Positions 42,538 to 52,058 of a DNA stretch of 64,000 nt are shown here, in pieces (position 1 is the first letter of the stretch; every line of letters starts with the position of its first letter). The stretch comes from Suilimivivens sp963650485 (lineage in GTDB: Bacteria > Bacillota > Clostridia > Lachnospirales > Lachnospiraceae). The stretch covers positions 1 through 64,000 of the forward strand of contig CAVJLN010000001.1 in NCBI GenBank assembly GCA_963650485.1, written 5' to 3'. The notes beneath the pieces were generated by a model. It did no database searches. It worked only from the letters and a program-made list of their open reading frames with translations, and was not told where the DNA came from. The position numbers and the translations under genes are program-made.

Positions 42538-42557
42538 GATTCTATTTGTTGATACTT

Positions 42558-42580
42558 TGTAACTATTCAGAATCGTTACG
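42558..42580. repeat. Palindromic repeat, minimal TGTAACTATTC form
   Basis: TGTAACTATTC-A-GAATCGTTACG, the same solo palindrome as at 6759 with two changes in the right arm. Confidence 0.65.
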
Positions 42581-42642
42581 ATACTTTTAAAAGTAAATGG
42601 CGAAAGCAGAAATAGCAGGAGATCAGAAAGAGGGTGACAGTT

Positions 42643-43674
42643 ATGGCGAAAAAGAGAGATTATTATGAAGTTTTGGGAGTTTCAAGGACAGCGACCGATG
42701 CAGAAATCAAGAAAGCCTACCGGAAACTGGCGAAAAAATATCACCCTGATATGAATAAGGACAATCCACAGGCAGAGGAACTTTTTAAAGAGGTTACCGA
42801 AAGCTACAATGTGTTAAGTGATAAAGAAAAACGTAAATTATACGATCAGTTTGGTCATGCTGCATTTGAAGAGGGAGCTTCCCAGGGGGGTGCTTACGGA
42901 AATGCAGGTGCCGGAGCCGGAGGCTTTGGAGGACAGGGCTTTGGAAATGGAAGCTTTCATTTTCACGGTGATCCCGGCGGTAATTATCAGGAATTTCATT
43001 ATACGGGGGATAACCTGGATGATATCTTTGATGGAATCTTTGGAAGCGGCTTTAAGAGCAGTGGCTTTGGTGGCGGTGGCTTCCACAGCAGCTTCGGAGA
43101 CGAGGAGGATCTGTTTGGACGTGGCAGAGGACGACGTGCCCGTGCAAGAGAGGGCGAGGATGTGCTTGCAAAGGTGGAGGTTACCTTTGAAGAGGCGGCA
43201 CTTGGCGCGGACAAGGTGATCCGTTTTCGTTCACCGGATGGAACCGATCAGTCTCTGCAAGTGCATATTCCGGCAGGAATTGATTCCGGACAGAAGATCC
43301 GCCTGAAGGGAAAGGGTATGCCGGGCTCGAACGGAGGGGAAGCAGGGAATCTGCTTCTTGAGGTAACCGTTCGCGACAAGCCAGGGTTTGAACGAAAGGG
43401 TGTGGATCTTTACACAACAGTGGAAATTCCTTTTGAAACGGCAGCCCTTGGTGGTGAGGCGATTGTACCGACACTTACCGGCAAGGTAAGCTGTAGAATT
43501 AAGGAAGGTACGCAGTCCGGTACGAAGATCCGGCTTAAGGGCAAAGGAATTGTATCGATGAAAAATCCTTCGCAGAAGGGAGACGAATACGCGGTTATCC
43601 AGATTCGGGTTCCGAAGCATTTAAGTCCCGATGCGAAACAGAAATTATCAGAGTATGCAAAGGCAGCATCGTAA
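42643..43674 (+). CDS. DnaJ-type co-chaperone without zinc finger (CbpA-like)
   Basis: 343 residues from ATG 42643 (GAGGGTG upstream; the GTG at 42634 is within that site). J domain at residues 4-70 with the HPD triad in KKYHPDMNKD. A long Gly/Phe-rich region follows (about 75-165), then the two C-terminal beta domains (RVRSPDGT-like 'IRFRSPDGTDQSLQVHIPAG' and 'GVDLYTTVEIPFETAALGGE'). The four CxxCxGxG zinc repeats of true DnaJ are absent, which makes it a type II J-protein. Works with DnaK; its position after hsp20 suggests a stress role. Confidence 0.88.
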   Translation: MAKKRDYYEVLGVSRTATDAEIKKAYRKLAKKYHPDMNKDNPQAEELFKEVTESYNVLSDKEKRKLYDQFGHAAFEEGASQGGAYGNAGAGAGGFGGQGFGNGSFHFHGDPGGNYQEFHYTGDNLDDIFDGIFGSGFKSSGFGGGGFHSSFGDEEDLFGRGRGRRARAREGEDVLAKVEVTFEEAALGADKVIRFRSPDGTDQSLQVHIPAGIDSGQKIRLKGKGMPGSNGGEAGNLLLEVTVRDKPGFERKGVDLYTTVEIPFETAALGGEAIVPTLTGKVSCRIKEGTQSGTKIRLKGKGIVSMKNPSQKGDEYAVIQIRVPKHLSPDAKQKLSEYAKAAS

Positions 43675-43690
43675 GCAGCAGGTTTTTTGT

Positions 43691-43748
43691 TGTCATGCAT
43701 ATGAGAAAAAGATCCAGTGCATAGAAAATGATGCATTGGATCTTTTTT
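43691..43748 (+). repeat. Repeat module CATGCATATGAGAAAA with terminator hairpin
   Basis: CATGCATATGAGAAAA (43694-43709) runs into the stem GATCCAGTGCAT / ATGCATTGGATC followed by TTTTTT. It is likely the terminator of the dnaJ-like gene and a copy of the dispersed module. Confidence 0.7.
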
Positions 43749-43751
43749 GAG

Positions 43752-43795
43752 TTGACAAAAAGCAGAGAACTGGATAAAATCTTTATTAAGAATAA
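43752..43795 (+). promoter_or_regulatory. Promoter of the Fur-family gene with Per/Fur-like box
   Basis: TTGACA (43752-43757), 17 bp, TAAAAT (43775-43780). The palindrome TTATT-AAG-AATAA (43783-43795) covers the expected start and is reminiscent of PerR/Fur boxes, suggesting autoregulation. Confidence 0.6.
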
Positions 43796-43814
43796 ATCCT
43801 AATAAGGAGGGCGG

Positions 43815-44207
43815 ATGATAAATAGAAGAAATACTATTCAAAAGGAACTGGTACGAAACGCTGTATATGAGATGAGAAGACATGTTACAGCAAATGAAGT
43901 GTATGAATTTATTAAGAAAGCATATCCTACCATAGGAAAGGGAACGGTATACAGGAATCTTGACATATTGGCAGAAGAAGGTGCACTGAGAAGGGTTGAA
44001 GTGCCGGATGGGCCGAACCGATTCGATTTTACTTTGAAAAGTCACTATCATGTCCGGTGTATCAAATGCAATGAGGTGTTTGACGTGGATATGGATGAAA
44101 TACCGGATCTGCTGGAAAGGATTCATGACACCCACGGAATGGAATTTTTGAATTATGATATTTCATTTAAAGGTATTTGCCCGGAATGCAGGAGAAGGAG
44201 TAACTGA
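43815..44207 (+). CDS. Fur-family metalloregulator (PerR-like)
   Basis: 130 residues from ATG 43815 (AAGGAGG five bases upstream). Winged HTH: VTANEVYEFIKKAYPTIGKG then TVYRNLDILAEEGALRRV. The dimer domain has DFTLKSHYHVRCIKCNEVFD and CPECRRR, whose paired Cys residues (CxxC, CxxC) form the structural zinc site. The metal-sensing His/Asp set (HYH, DVDMDE, HDTHG) is present. This fits PerR or another Fur paralogue sensing peroxide, iron or manganese. The stop codon lies inside a palindromic repeat, so the C-terminus may be altered. The gene before is a chaperone, the next a histidine kinase. Confidence 0.85.
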   Translation: MINRRNTIQKELVRNAVYEMRRHVTANEVYEFIKKAYPTIGKGTVYRNLDILAEEGALRRVEVPDGPNRFDFTLKSHYHVRCIKCNEVFDVDMDEIPDLLERIHDTHGMEFLNYDISFKGICPECRRRSN

Positions 44208-44215
44208 ATAGTTAC
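44200..44215. repeat. Short palindromic repeat supplying the stop codon
   Basis: GTAACT-GAAT-AGTTAC, a shortened form of the TGTAACTATTC palindrome. Its internal TGA (44205-44207) is the stop of the Fur-family gene. Confidence 0.6.
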
Positions 44216-44240
44216 ATTGATTTGAAACAAAGGTGGAATT

Positions 44241-47075
44241 ATGCTGACAACTATACCCAATAAAACAAATGAATCCCTGATACTGGAATTGTCCGAAGAA
44301 AAAGACGCCGGTACGATTGGCGGTTACTGTGAGGACGGATTCCCGATATATTATGCGAACAATAAAATTGCATATATGTTGGGATACGAAGATGTCGATG
44401 ATCTTATAGCCGGCATTCATGGTAAGGTGGCAAATACCATACACCCGGATGATATGGAACGTGTGGTGAAGGAACTTAATAATGGTGAGTTCTATGAGGG
44501 AATGACCTATAACGTTACCTACCGCATGCCTAAAAAAGACGGGACTTCCCTGTGGACCGTGGATAAGGGCAAGGTGATACGTGCTGAGGATGGCAGACTT
44601 GCCATTCTCAGTATTTGTAAGGATATGACAGAGTTTATCGATCGTCATGCGGAACTGGAACGCTTGAACTGGTTTTCCCAATCAACTCTTGAAAATATGC
44701 CGGGCGGATATCACAGATGTGCTGCAGAGGAAGGGTATCCTTTCCTCTATATCAGCGATCGTTTCTGCGAGATGTTTGGCTGGACAAGGGAAGAGATTAA
44801 AACAAAATTTGATAACAAGTTCATTAACATGCTGCATCCGGAGGATACGGACACCACTGAGCAATATGTAGAGATGTTAAAGCAAAGCTCCAATGAAAAT
44901 GTGATAGATGCCATATACCGCATGAAAGGCAAGAATGGCTATATCTGGGTATCCGACTCCACCTCTCGGGTTACGGTGGGGAATGAGACGTTTTATCAGG
45001 GGACGCTTACCGATATAACAAGTTTTGTTGTTAAGTGTAGGAAGCAGGATGAATCACACAAAGAACAGCTTGCAATTATCAATGCTTTGTCCCAGAGCTT
45101 CAGAAATGTATTTGTTGCAAACCTGAGTGAGGGAACTGCACGGGCTATAAGACTTGACGATAACTATAATGTAAGAGCGATCAGAGATGTGAACGGTCAG
45201 ACATTCCAGTTTGATGCCGTTGTTGACCGCTGGGTGCGTGAAACCGTCCATCCGGATGATAAGAAGCGAATAAAGGAAACGCTGAATGTCAAAAATATCA
45301 GACAGATATTCGCCAGTCAGGATAAATGTGTTGGCACTTATCGTAATATAGAAGATGGTGTAGAGCATCACTACCAGTATGATTTCAGAAGAGTCGGTGA
45401 TACAGATAATGTTGTAGCAGGATTCCAGCTTATCGATAAGATTGTAGAAGAACAGAAAGAAAATCAAAAGAGAGAAAAGGTACTTGAAGAAGAACGGCTC
45501 AAGGGAGAAAAAGAGCATGCAGAGGTTATTAATTCTCTGTCAACTATTTACTCCACAATTTTCCAGGCGGATATCATTACTCATGAATATGAAATACTAA
45601 CCAGTGTGCCGCTCATGGGAATGGTTGTTGCAAGTAAAGGTACTTTTGATGATGTAGAGGATACGATCATAGAAACCTTTATGGAATCGGAATTCAGAGA
45701 ACCGTTGCGTGAATTCCTGGATTTGAATACACTGGCTGACAGACTCGAAAAGGTAAACACTGTAACAACGGATTACAAAGCACCTACAGGCCAGTGGATG
45801 CAGGCCCGTTTTATTGTGAAACGCAGAGACAAAAATGGAAGAGCAGTGGAAACCCTGTATGTTGTTCGTGATATTACAGAGGAGAGGACGAGGGATCTGA
45901 AACAGAAGGAGTTCTTGACGCAGACTCTGGAAGCAGCACAGCAGGCCAACAAGGCAAAGACAACATTCCTTAACAATATGTCTCATGATATCCGTACACC
46001 GATGAATGCCATTATTGGGTTTACGACGCTGGCACAAATGCATCTGGATGATCCTGCGCAGGTGAAAGATTGTCTTAGAAAGATCAGTACATCAAGTAAT
46101 CATCTGCTGAGCCTGATCAATAGTATTCTGGATATGAGCCGGATTGAGAGTGGCAGAGTAAAACTTGATGAGAAGGCCGTGCACATACCGGATTTGCTGC
46201 ATGATCTTAGAACGATGATTCAGAGCCTTGTTAATTCAAAGAACTTAAATCTTTTTGTTGACGCACAGGATGTTGTACACGAGGACGTGCTGACGGATAA
46301 GCTTCGTCTGAATCAGGTGCTGCTGAATATTGTAGGTAATGCCATCAAGTTCACACAGTCTGGCGGAGATATCATGATACGTTTGATGGAAAAGCCTTGT
46401 AGTCTGAAGCATTATGCAACATACGAGTTTTCTGTGAAGGATAATGGCATTGGTATGACGAAGGAGTTTATCGGGCATATATTTGATGCGTTTTCCAGAG
46501 AATATAGTTCTACCGTCAGTGGAATTCAGGGCACGGGACTTGGTATGACTATCACAAAGAATATCGTGGATATGATGGGCGGTGACATACAGGTAGAGAG
46601 TGAAGAGGGCAAAGGTTCCCTGTTCAGGGTTACACTGAACTTCCGCCTTGTTGATGAGCCGGTTAAGGAAGAAGAAAAGACAAAGTGCTACGATTACAGC
46701 GGTAAGCGTGTACTTCTGGTTGAAGACAATGAACTGAACCGGGAGATTGCTGCGACTATTCTGGAAGAGACCGGCATGACGGTGGATAGTGTAGAGGATG
46801 GTGATATTGCGGTTGCGACAATTGACAAAGAACCGGCAGACAAGTATGATCTAATCCTGATGGATATTCAGATGCCGAGAATGGATGGATACACCGCCAC
46901 CAGAGAAATCAGAACTCTGGCTGACAATAAGAAAGCTAATATTCCGATTGTAGCCGTGACGGCGAATGTTTTCGAGGAGGATAGGAAGAAGGTGATTGAG
47001 TCCGGCATGAACGGACATATCATCAAACCAATCAGCATCGAGGAGATTGCCAGGGTGCTGGATCAGATACTTTGA
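44241..47075 (+). CDS. Cytosolic hybrid histidine kinase with PAS domains and receiver
   Basis: 944 residues, no membrane segments. Three or four PAS-like domains fill the first 560 residues (IGGYCEDGFPIYYANNKIAY; PEDTDTTEQYVEMLKQ; a third around VRETVHPDDKKR), with a coiled segment EEQKENQKREKVLEEERLKG. HisKA has the phospho-His in FLNNMSHDIRTPMNAIIGFT (about His582). HATPase_c has DNGIGMTKEFI and GTGLGMTITKNIV. The receiver has LVEDNELNREIA, phospho-Asp in LILMDIQMPRMDGYTA (about 875), and the VAVTAN Thr. Senses a cytosolic signal and transfers phosphate internally. No partner response regulator is adjacent, so its output is unknown. Confidence 0.9.
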   Translation: MLTTIPNKTNESLILELSEEKDAGTIGGYCEDGFPIYYANNKIAYMLGYEDVDDLIAGIHGKVANTIHPDDMERVVKELNNGEFYEGMTYNVTYRMPKKDGTSLWTVDKGKVIRAEDGRLAILSICKDMTEFIDRHAELERLNWFSQSTLENMPGGYHRCAAEEGYPFLYISDRFCEMFGWTREEIKTKFDNKFINMLHPEDTDTTEQYVEMLKQSSNENVIDAIYRMKGKNGYIWVSDSTSRVTVGNETFYQGTLTDITSFVVKCRKQDESHKEQLAIINALSQSFRNVFVANLSEGTARAIRLDDNYNVRAIRDVNGQTFQFDAVVDRWVRETVHPDDKKRIKETLNVKNIRQIFASQDKCVGTYRNIEDGVEHHYQYDFRRVGDTDNVVAGFQLIDKIVEEQKENQKREKVLEEERLKGEKEHAEVINSLSTIYSTIFQADIITHEYEILTSVPLMGMVVASKGTFDDVEDTIIETFMESEFREPLREFLDLNTLADRLEKVNTVTTDYKAPTGQWMQARFIVKRRDKNGRAVETLYVVRDITEERTRDLKQKEFLTQTLEAAQQANKAKTTFLNNMSHDIRTPMNAIIGFTTLAQMHLDDPAQVKDCLRKISTSSNHLLSLINSILDMSRIESGRVKLDEKAVHIPDLLHDLRTMIQSLVNSKNLNLFVDAQDVVHEDVLTDKLRLNQVLLNIVGNAIKFTQSGGDIMIRLMEKPCSLKHYATYEFSVKDNGIGMTKEFIGHIFDAFSREYSSTVSGIQGTGLGMTITKNIVDMMGGDIQVESEEGKGSLFRVTLNFRLVDEPVKEEEKTKCYDYSGKRVLLVEDNELNREIAATILEETGMTVDSVEDGDIAVATIDKEPADKYDLILMDIQMPRMDGYTATREIRTLADNKKANIPIVAVTANVFEEDRKKVIESGMNGHIIKPISIEEIARVLDQIL

Positions 47076-47231
47076 CGGAGCAAGGTTTATGTGAAAGAAT
47101 CTGTTTAATATTGTAGGAAATTTTGGCCGAGCAGCGAATGTGTTAAAAATGAGCCGATTCCGGAGCTGCCGGCAGCAGCACCTGTTGAATATAATAGAGC
47201 GGTCTGTCAGCAAACCGGAGGAGTAATATAG

Positions 47232-47282
47232 AAATCCCACAGAAGCTTCCTTATTACAGGAAGGATCTGTGGGATTTGTTTT
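47232..47282. terminator. Bidirectional terminator between the kinase and PFP genes
   Basis: AAATCCCACAGA...TCTGTGGGATTT with an inner CTTCCT/AGGAAG stem, followed by GTTTTG. Between 47076 and 47231 no gene is recognised. Confidence 0.75.
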
Positions 47283-47325
47283 GCTTATAATGATTTATCA
47301 GATTTTAAAGCTGCATATAAGCAAT

Positions 47326-48987
47326 TTATTTTGCCTGCTCAAGAGCAAGAGTCACGGTTGTGATATCGCAAACCTCGGTCGGTCCGTAGTACTGGATTGC
47401 ACCGGGATACTTGAAGCAGGTATCTACAGACCACTCCTCACGGTGAGCCTCGAAGTACTTGAACGGTGCACCGTCAAGCTCAACAAGAGCCTTCTTGATA
47501 ACCGGCTTGTCTTCGCCATGTCTTCTTTCAATGTTCATCATCTTGGTGATCGGCATACCACCTGCAACCCATTCACTTGCGGGAGCAGAAAGGTTGGAAA
47601 CCTTGGATAAGTAGCCGTTGTAACCATACTGGATGAGCATGAATGCATTGTAGCCTAAGGAGTAGCAGTAATCAGAGTCAAAGTTGGAAGGGAAAGCGCA
47701 TCTTCCTTCATAGCCTAAGAAGTGATGAAGGGCACTGAACTTACCATTGTAGGTTCCGGCTGCTTTTCTTGCTGCTAATTTATCCTTAACAAGAGCAGAG
47801 AATAACTTCTCGGATTCGATCAGGGAAACCTGAACATTTCCGTGAGGATCTCTTTCAAGGAATAACTGCTGCTGGATGGCCTGAGGAAGGATTGCGAATA
47901 CCTCCATGGATTCCTTGGTTAAGCCTTTCTCGATGAAAGCGTACTTTTCTTCCCAGGTAGGAAGTGCGTTGAAGGCATCGGCCTTGCTTCCGGCAAGAAG
48001 CTCGTTGATTTCCTGAATTAATACGGAGAATTCCGGTACGAATTCAACAACACCTTCGGGGATAATTGCAACACCGAAGTTCATTCCCTTGGCAGCTCTT
48101 GCAGCTACGGAATCAGCAATGTAATCAGCGATTGCGGAAAGGGACATCTTCTTGGCTGCAACCTCTTCGGAGATCAGACAGATGTTCGGCTGGGTTTCCA
48201 GAGCACACTCTAAGGCAACATGGGAAGCGGAACGTCCCATAACCTTAACGAAATGCCAGTACTTCTTAGCGGAGTTTGCATCTCTTTCGATGTTACCGAT
48301 GATTTCACTGTAGGTCTTGGTTGCGGTATCGAAACCGAAGGAGCATTCGATATCTTCATTCTTTAAGTCACCGTCGATGGTCTTCGGGCATCCGATTACC
48401 TGAACGCCGGTGTTGTGTGCTGCAAAGTACTCTGCGAGAACAGCAGCGTTGGTATTGGAATCATCACCGCCGATGATTACGATAGCGGTAATGCCATGCT
48501 TCTTGCAAACCTCAGCAGCAACTGCGAACTGTTCGTTGGTTTCAAGCTTGGTTCTGCCGGATCCGATGATATCGAAACCACCGGTGTTACGGAACTGGTT
48601 GATGTATTCGTCCGTCATAACGATGTAATCATCCTCGATCAGTCCGCTTGGACCACCCTTAAAGCCGTAAAGCTCGTTCTCCTTGTTGGTTGCCTTTAAT
48701 GCATCGTATAAGCCGCAGACAACATTGTGTCCGCCGGGAGCCTGTCCGCCGGAAAGGATAACGCCGACGATCTGCTTCTTCATATCGGAAGTGTTCTGAC
48801 CCTTCTCAAAAGTGATTTCCTTCTTACCATAGGTATTCGGGAAAAGTGCCTTGATCTTCTCCTGATCAGCAACACTCTGTGTTTCCTCGCCTTCCTTAAC
48901 ACAGATATCTGCAATTCCGTGTCTGAGCATGCCCGGAAGCTTGGGAGCATACTCATATCTGGCTTTCTGTAATGGTGAAATGCTCAT
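47326..48987 (-). CDS. pfp: Diphosphate--fructose-6-phosphate 1-phosphotransferase (long form)
   Basis: 553 residues, the long PFP form found in Clostridia, spirochaetes and plants. Motifs: SGGQAPGGHNVV at the nucleotide/PPi site, VIIGGDDSNTNAAVLAE with the Asp that selects pyrophosphate, GCPKTIDGDLKN with the catalytic Asp, and KVMGRSASHVALE. It catalyses reversible phosphorylation of fructose 6-phosphate with pyrophosphate in the cytoplasm, sparing ATP in fermentative glycolysis. It also receives fructose 6-phosphate from the upstream fructokinase operon. Single-gene unit; start ATG 48987 with GGAGAGACG upstream. Confidence 0.93.
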   Translation of the reverse strand: MSISPLQKARYEYAPKLPGMLRHGIADICVKEGEETQSVADQEKIKALFPNTYGKKEITFEKGQNTSDMKKQIVGVILSGGQAPGGHNVVCGLYDALKATNKENELYGFKGGPSGLIEDDYIVMTDEYINQFRNTGGFDIIGSGRTKLETNEQFAVAAEVCKKHGITAIVIIGGDDSNTNAAVLAEYFAAHNTGVQVIGCPKTIDGDLKNEDIECSFGFDTATKTYSEIIGNIERDANSAKKYWHFVKVMGRSASHVALECALETQPNICLISEEVAAKKMSLSAIADYIADSVAARAAKGMNFGVAIIPEGVVEFVPEFSVLIQEINELLAGSKADAFNALPTWEEKYAFIEKGLTKESMEVFAILPQAIQQQLFLERDPHGNVQVSLIESEKLFSALVKDKLAARKAAGTYNGKFSALHHFLGYEGRCAFPSNFDSDYCYSLGYNAFMLIQYGYNGYLSKVSNLSAPASEWVAGGMPITKMMNIERRHGEDKPVIKKALVELDGAPFKYFEAHREEWSVDTCFKYPGAIQYYGPTEVCDITTVTLALEQAK

Positions 48988-49141
48988 GTTACGTCTCTCC
49001 TTTATTATTTTGGTAACTGTTTGACACGATATTCATTGGATCGTGCAAAGTTCCTTCTTTTTGCATACAGCATAATTCTAATATATTTTAGGAATAAAGT
49101 AAACCGTTGTGTCGAAAATATTACACAGGGAAGCTTTTGTA

Positions 49142-49169
49142 TTGAAATTGCCGACGCTTATGTTATACT
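49142..49169 (+). promoter_or_regulatory. Promoter of the acetyltransferase gene
   Basis: TTGAAA (49142-49147), 16 bp, TATACT (49164-49169). About 105 bases of leader follow. The rest of 48988-49279 shows no gene. Confidence 0.5.
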
Positions 49170-49279
49170 TTATTCTAAATCTGAACGGACTGGTAATCTG
49201 TCGGCCGTATTCCGGCATTACCGTCAATATAAATGGCTGAATCGATACGAAAATTTAACAGAAACGGAGAATTAGAACA

Positions 49280-49915
49280 ATGGATATGAAACAGAGAAGA
49301 GATATGCAGCTTGCTTATGTGGCAGATGAGGCGGTTATGGAAGAGATGATTGAGTGCAGAAAAATTCTGCAGAAACTTAACTTTTCTGACCGATCGGATC
49401 TGCAGGCAATTTCCCAGATCGTCAAGGAGCTTCTGGGTAAGTCGGATGGTGCATTTATTAATCCGCCCTTTTACTGTGACTACGGTTCCCATATTGAGGT
49501 CGGGAAAAATTTCTTTGCCAATTATAACTGTACGATCATTGATGTTGCTAAGGTGAAGATCGGTGATAACTGTCAGATGGCTCCGAACGTGGCAATCTAC
49601 ACGGCAGGCCATCCCATTCATCCGGACACGCGTAATTCTGCCTTTGAATATGGCAAAGAGGTTACGATTGGAGATAATGTGTGGCTGGGAGGAAGTACCG
49701 TGATCTGTCCCGGAGTGCATATCGGAGATAATGTGGTAATTGGAGCAGGGAGCGTTGTTACGAGGGATATACCATCATGGACGGTTGCGGCTGGCAATCC
49801 ATGCCGTGTGATCCACAGGATCAGTGAGGAGCATCGGAACAAGCTCTTTCGCGGGGAAGAGATTGATGCAGAGGCATTTCGTGTGATTATGGAACAGGAG
49901 AAAAACGAATTATAA
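49280..49915 (+). CDS. Sugar O-acetyltransferase, maltose acetyltransferase type
   Basis: 211 residues. N-terminal Mac domain (MKQRRDMQLAYVADEAVMEE), then a left-handed beta-helix of hexapeptide repeats: FINPPFYCDYGSHIEVGKNF, NCTIIDVAKVKIGDNCQMAP, the catalytic His in YTAGHPIHPDTRNSAFEYG, IGDNVWLGGSTVICPGVHIG and VTRDIPSWTVAAGNPCRV. It transfers acetyl from acetyl-CoA to a sugar hydroxyl, a detoxification-type reaction for non-metabolised sugars. Cytoplasmic trimer expected. Followed after 78 bp by the PRD regulator. Confidence 0.9.
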   Translation: MDMKQRRDMQLAYVADEAVMEEMIECRKILQKLNFSDRSDLQAISQIVKELLGKSDGAFINPPFYCDYGSHIEVGKNFFANYNCTIIDVAKVKIGDNCQMAPNVAIYTAGHPIHPDTRNSAFEYGKEVTIGDNVWLGGSTVICPGVHIGDNVVIGAGSVVTRDIPSWTVAAGNPCRVIHRISEEHRNKLFRGEEIDAEAFRVIMEQEKNEL

Positions 49916-49993
49916 GGATCGCAAAATGGACAGAAAAGATCTGAAGGATGGACGGAAACGGAGAGAGAGCCTGAGGGAAAGGAAATAAAGCCG

Positions 49994-51874
49994 ATGATGA
50001 ATAAGAGGAAATTGGAGCTTTTAGAATGCTTGCCACAAAGCACATTCATTGCAGGCAGCGAGCTTGCAGCAAAGCTGAAGATCAGTGAAAAAACCTGCAG
50101 AGGACTGATGGGAAGTCTGATGCAGGATATTCACGAGGCCTCGGCAGACATTGCCGTTAAAAAGGGCAAAGGATATCAATTGACCGTTTGCGATCCGAAT
50201 CGGTTTGAACAATGGCTTACCTTAAATAAAAGGGAGCTGACGGAAACCATTCCTCAGTTCTGGGATGAGCGAATCAGCTTTGTCTTAAGCTATCTTTTAA
50301 ATCAGAGAGGGTATGTAAAGAGAAGGGATCTTGGAGAACTGCTTTATGTCTCGGAGAAAACAATTTCGGCCGTATTAAAGGAAATCGAGGTTATTCTGCA
50401 GCAGTATCGTCTCTCTTTGGAGAAGACAACAAGAGGGGTACAGATCAAGGGAACAGAATTCCAGAAAAGACAATGTATCCTGAACTATTTTCTTCGTCAG
50501 AATCATGATTGGTATGGATGGAGAGAGGAAGACCCTGAGGAAGAAAAAAGAATGGCGGATCTGGTATTAAAGGTGCCCGGGCTGTGTATTTCTTCACAGG
50601 GACTGGATAGTTTGATGGATTATCTTCTGGTAATGAAGCATCGGATGAAGCATGGGTTTATGGTGGAAAGATATGAAGATATCCCCCGGGTGAATTGCGA
50701 GATGGCGGAAAAGGTGTACCGGATGCTGGAGGAGTCGGGTGAAATCTGTGAAAACAATGAGAATGAGATCGTCTGTATACAGGTCTATTTAGATGGAAAC
50801 CTGCTGAGAGGGAAGCTTGGAGGAACCCAGAATTTCATTACGCCGGTATTTATCAGCCGGATTGCGGACAGCATATTTGATAATATCTATAACAATTATA
50901 AGATTGATCTGCGCAGCAATCTCTTGATGAGAATGGAGACCTGCAAGCATTTGAAGATACTGGATATCCGGATCCGTTACGGAATCCGGCTGGAAAATCC
51001 GCTCCTTCTTGATATCAGACATCAATATATCGAGTCCTACATGCTTGCACAGCAGGCCGTGAAGATCGTTGAAGAAGAGTATGGAATTTCTTTGTCTGAG
51101 GATGAAACAGGATATTTTGCATTATTGTTTGAAATGTATTATTGGGAGCAGAATAAATCAGAGTTTGATGAGAAGCCGGTGATTTTAATCTGTACCTCGG
51201 ATGATGTTTCTTCTCTGTATCTGTGTTTTTATCTGAAGAAAAAATTTGACAGGTTTGCAAGAAAAATAATGACATGTCATCTGGAGGATCTTGCGAGCCA
51301 GGATATGAGCAGGATTGACTATATTCTGTCTACGGTTCCGGTGAACCGGGATCTTTCCGTTCCGATCATTATGATTCCGAACTACGTTACGGATGATGAG
51401 CTGTTTCGTATCGAGACGGAGATGAAGCAGCCCCGCAACTCCTATATGGAATCCTTTTTTGATGAACGGCTTTTCTTTACGGAGATAGAGGGAAAGGACT
51501 GGCAGGAGGTGATTCAGAATATCTGCAGGAAAATGAAAGAAAAGATTGATCTGCCGGAAAGCTTCTGCGATGCGGTTTTGCAGAGGGAGCGCAGTAACAG
51601 TACGGATTTTGGTTTCCTGGCAGCCGTGCCTCATCCATGCAGGCTCGTTACGGACAGAATGATTGCTGTCGTGGCGATTTTAAAAAAGCCGGTGATGTGG
51701 GAAAGGCAAAAGGTACAGCTGGTGATATTGTCGTCTGCCGGCAGGCATGAAAACAAACGAAATACGGCAGAGCTTTTCCATTCCATATGCCGGTTTGTTA
51801 CGGATGAGGATAAAGTAAGAAAGCTGCTGGAAAATCAGGATTTTCAGACGTTCATGAAGCTTCTAAACAAATAA
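49994..51874 (+). CDS. PRD-domain transcriptional regulator with EIIB- and EIIA-like domains
   Basis: 626 residues, BglG/MtlR/LicR architecture. N-terminal HTH (SELAAKLKISEKTCRGLMGS), second HTH (DLGELLYVSEKTISAVLKEI), PRD1 (about 170-275), PRD2 (about 285-395), EIIB-like domain with Cys in VILICTSDD (about 400), EIIA-like domain with the expected phospho-His in AVPHPCRLV (about 540). In PRD2 the first His (TCKHLKIL) is kept, but the second, usually in GYIALHF, is Leu (GYFALLF). It should switch the downstream genes in response to PTS phosphorylation by HPr and the encoded IIA/IIB. Start ATG 49994 or 49997. Confidence 0.85.
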   Translation: MMNKRKLELLECLPQSTFIAGSELAAKLKISEKTCRGLMGSLMQDIHEASADIAVKKGKGYQLTVCDPNRFEQWLTLNKRELTETIPQFWDERISFVLSYLLNQRGYVKRRDLGELLYVSEKTISAVLKEIEVILQQYRLSLEKTTRGVQIKGTEFQKRQCILNYFLRQNHDWYGWREEDPEEEKRMADLVLKVPGLCISSQGLDSLMDYLLVMKHRMKHGFMVERYEDIPRVNCEMAEKVYRMLEESGEICENNENEIVCIQVYLDGNLLRGKLGGTQNFITPVFISRIADSIFDNIYNNYKIDLRSNLLMRMETCKHLKILDIRIRYGIRLENPLLLDIRHQYIESYMLAQQAVKIVEEEYGISLSEDETGYFALLFEMYYWEQNKSEFDEKPVILICTSDDVSSLYLCFYLKKKFDRFARKIMTCHLEDLASQDMSRIDYILSTVPVNRDLSVPIIMIPNYVTDDELFRIETEMKQPRNSYMESFFDERLFFTEIEGKDWQEVIQNICRKMKEKIDLPESFCDAVLQRERSNSTDFGFLAAVPHPCRLVTDRMIAVVAILKKPVMWERQKVQLVILSSAGRHENKRNTAELFHSICRFVTDEDKVRKLLENQDFQTFMKLLNK

Positions 51875-51907
51875 AAAGGTAATGAATAAAAGGTAACGAT
51901 TAATAGG

Positions 51908-51955
51908 TAACGATTCGCAGTCATGTGTTGTATGACGGAATCGCTACCTTTTTTA
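51908..51955 (+). terminator. Intrinsic terminator after the PRD regulator
   Basis: GGTAACGATTCGCAGTCAT pairs with ATGACGGAATCGCTACC, followed by TTTTTT. Confidence 0.8.
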
Positions 51956-51990
51956 CTTTATAGGAAATTCCGCCGGAATTTCCTATAAAG
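51956..51990. repeat. 35-bp perfect palindrome
   Basis: CTTTATAGGAAATTCCG and its exact reverse complement flank one C. The near-zero loop suggests a DNA cruciform or protein site rather than an RNA terminator. Confidence 0.8.
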
Positions 51991-52058
51991 CAAAAAGCTC
52001 CGTAGGGATGCGCAGCTCGCGGAGAGGAAATTAGTTGCTTTGCAACACCGCTCGCGCG

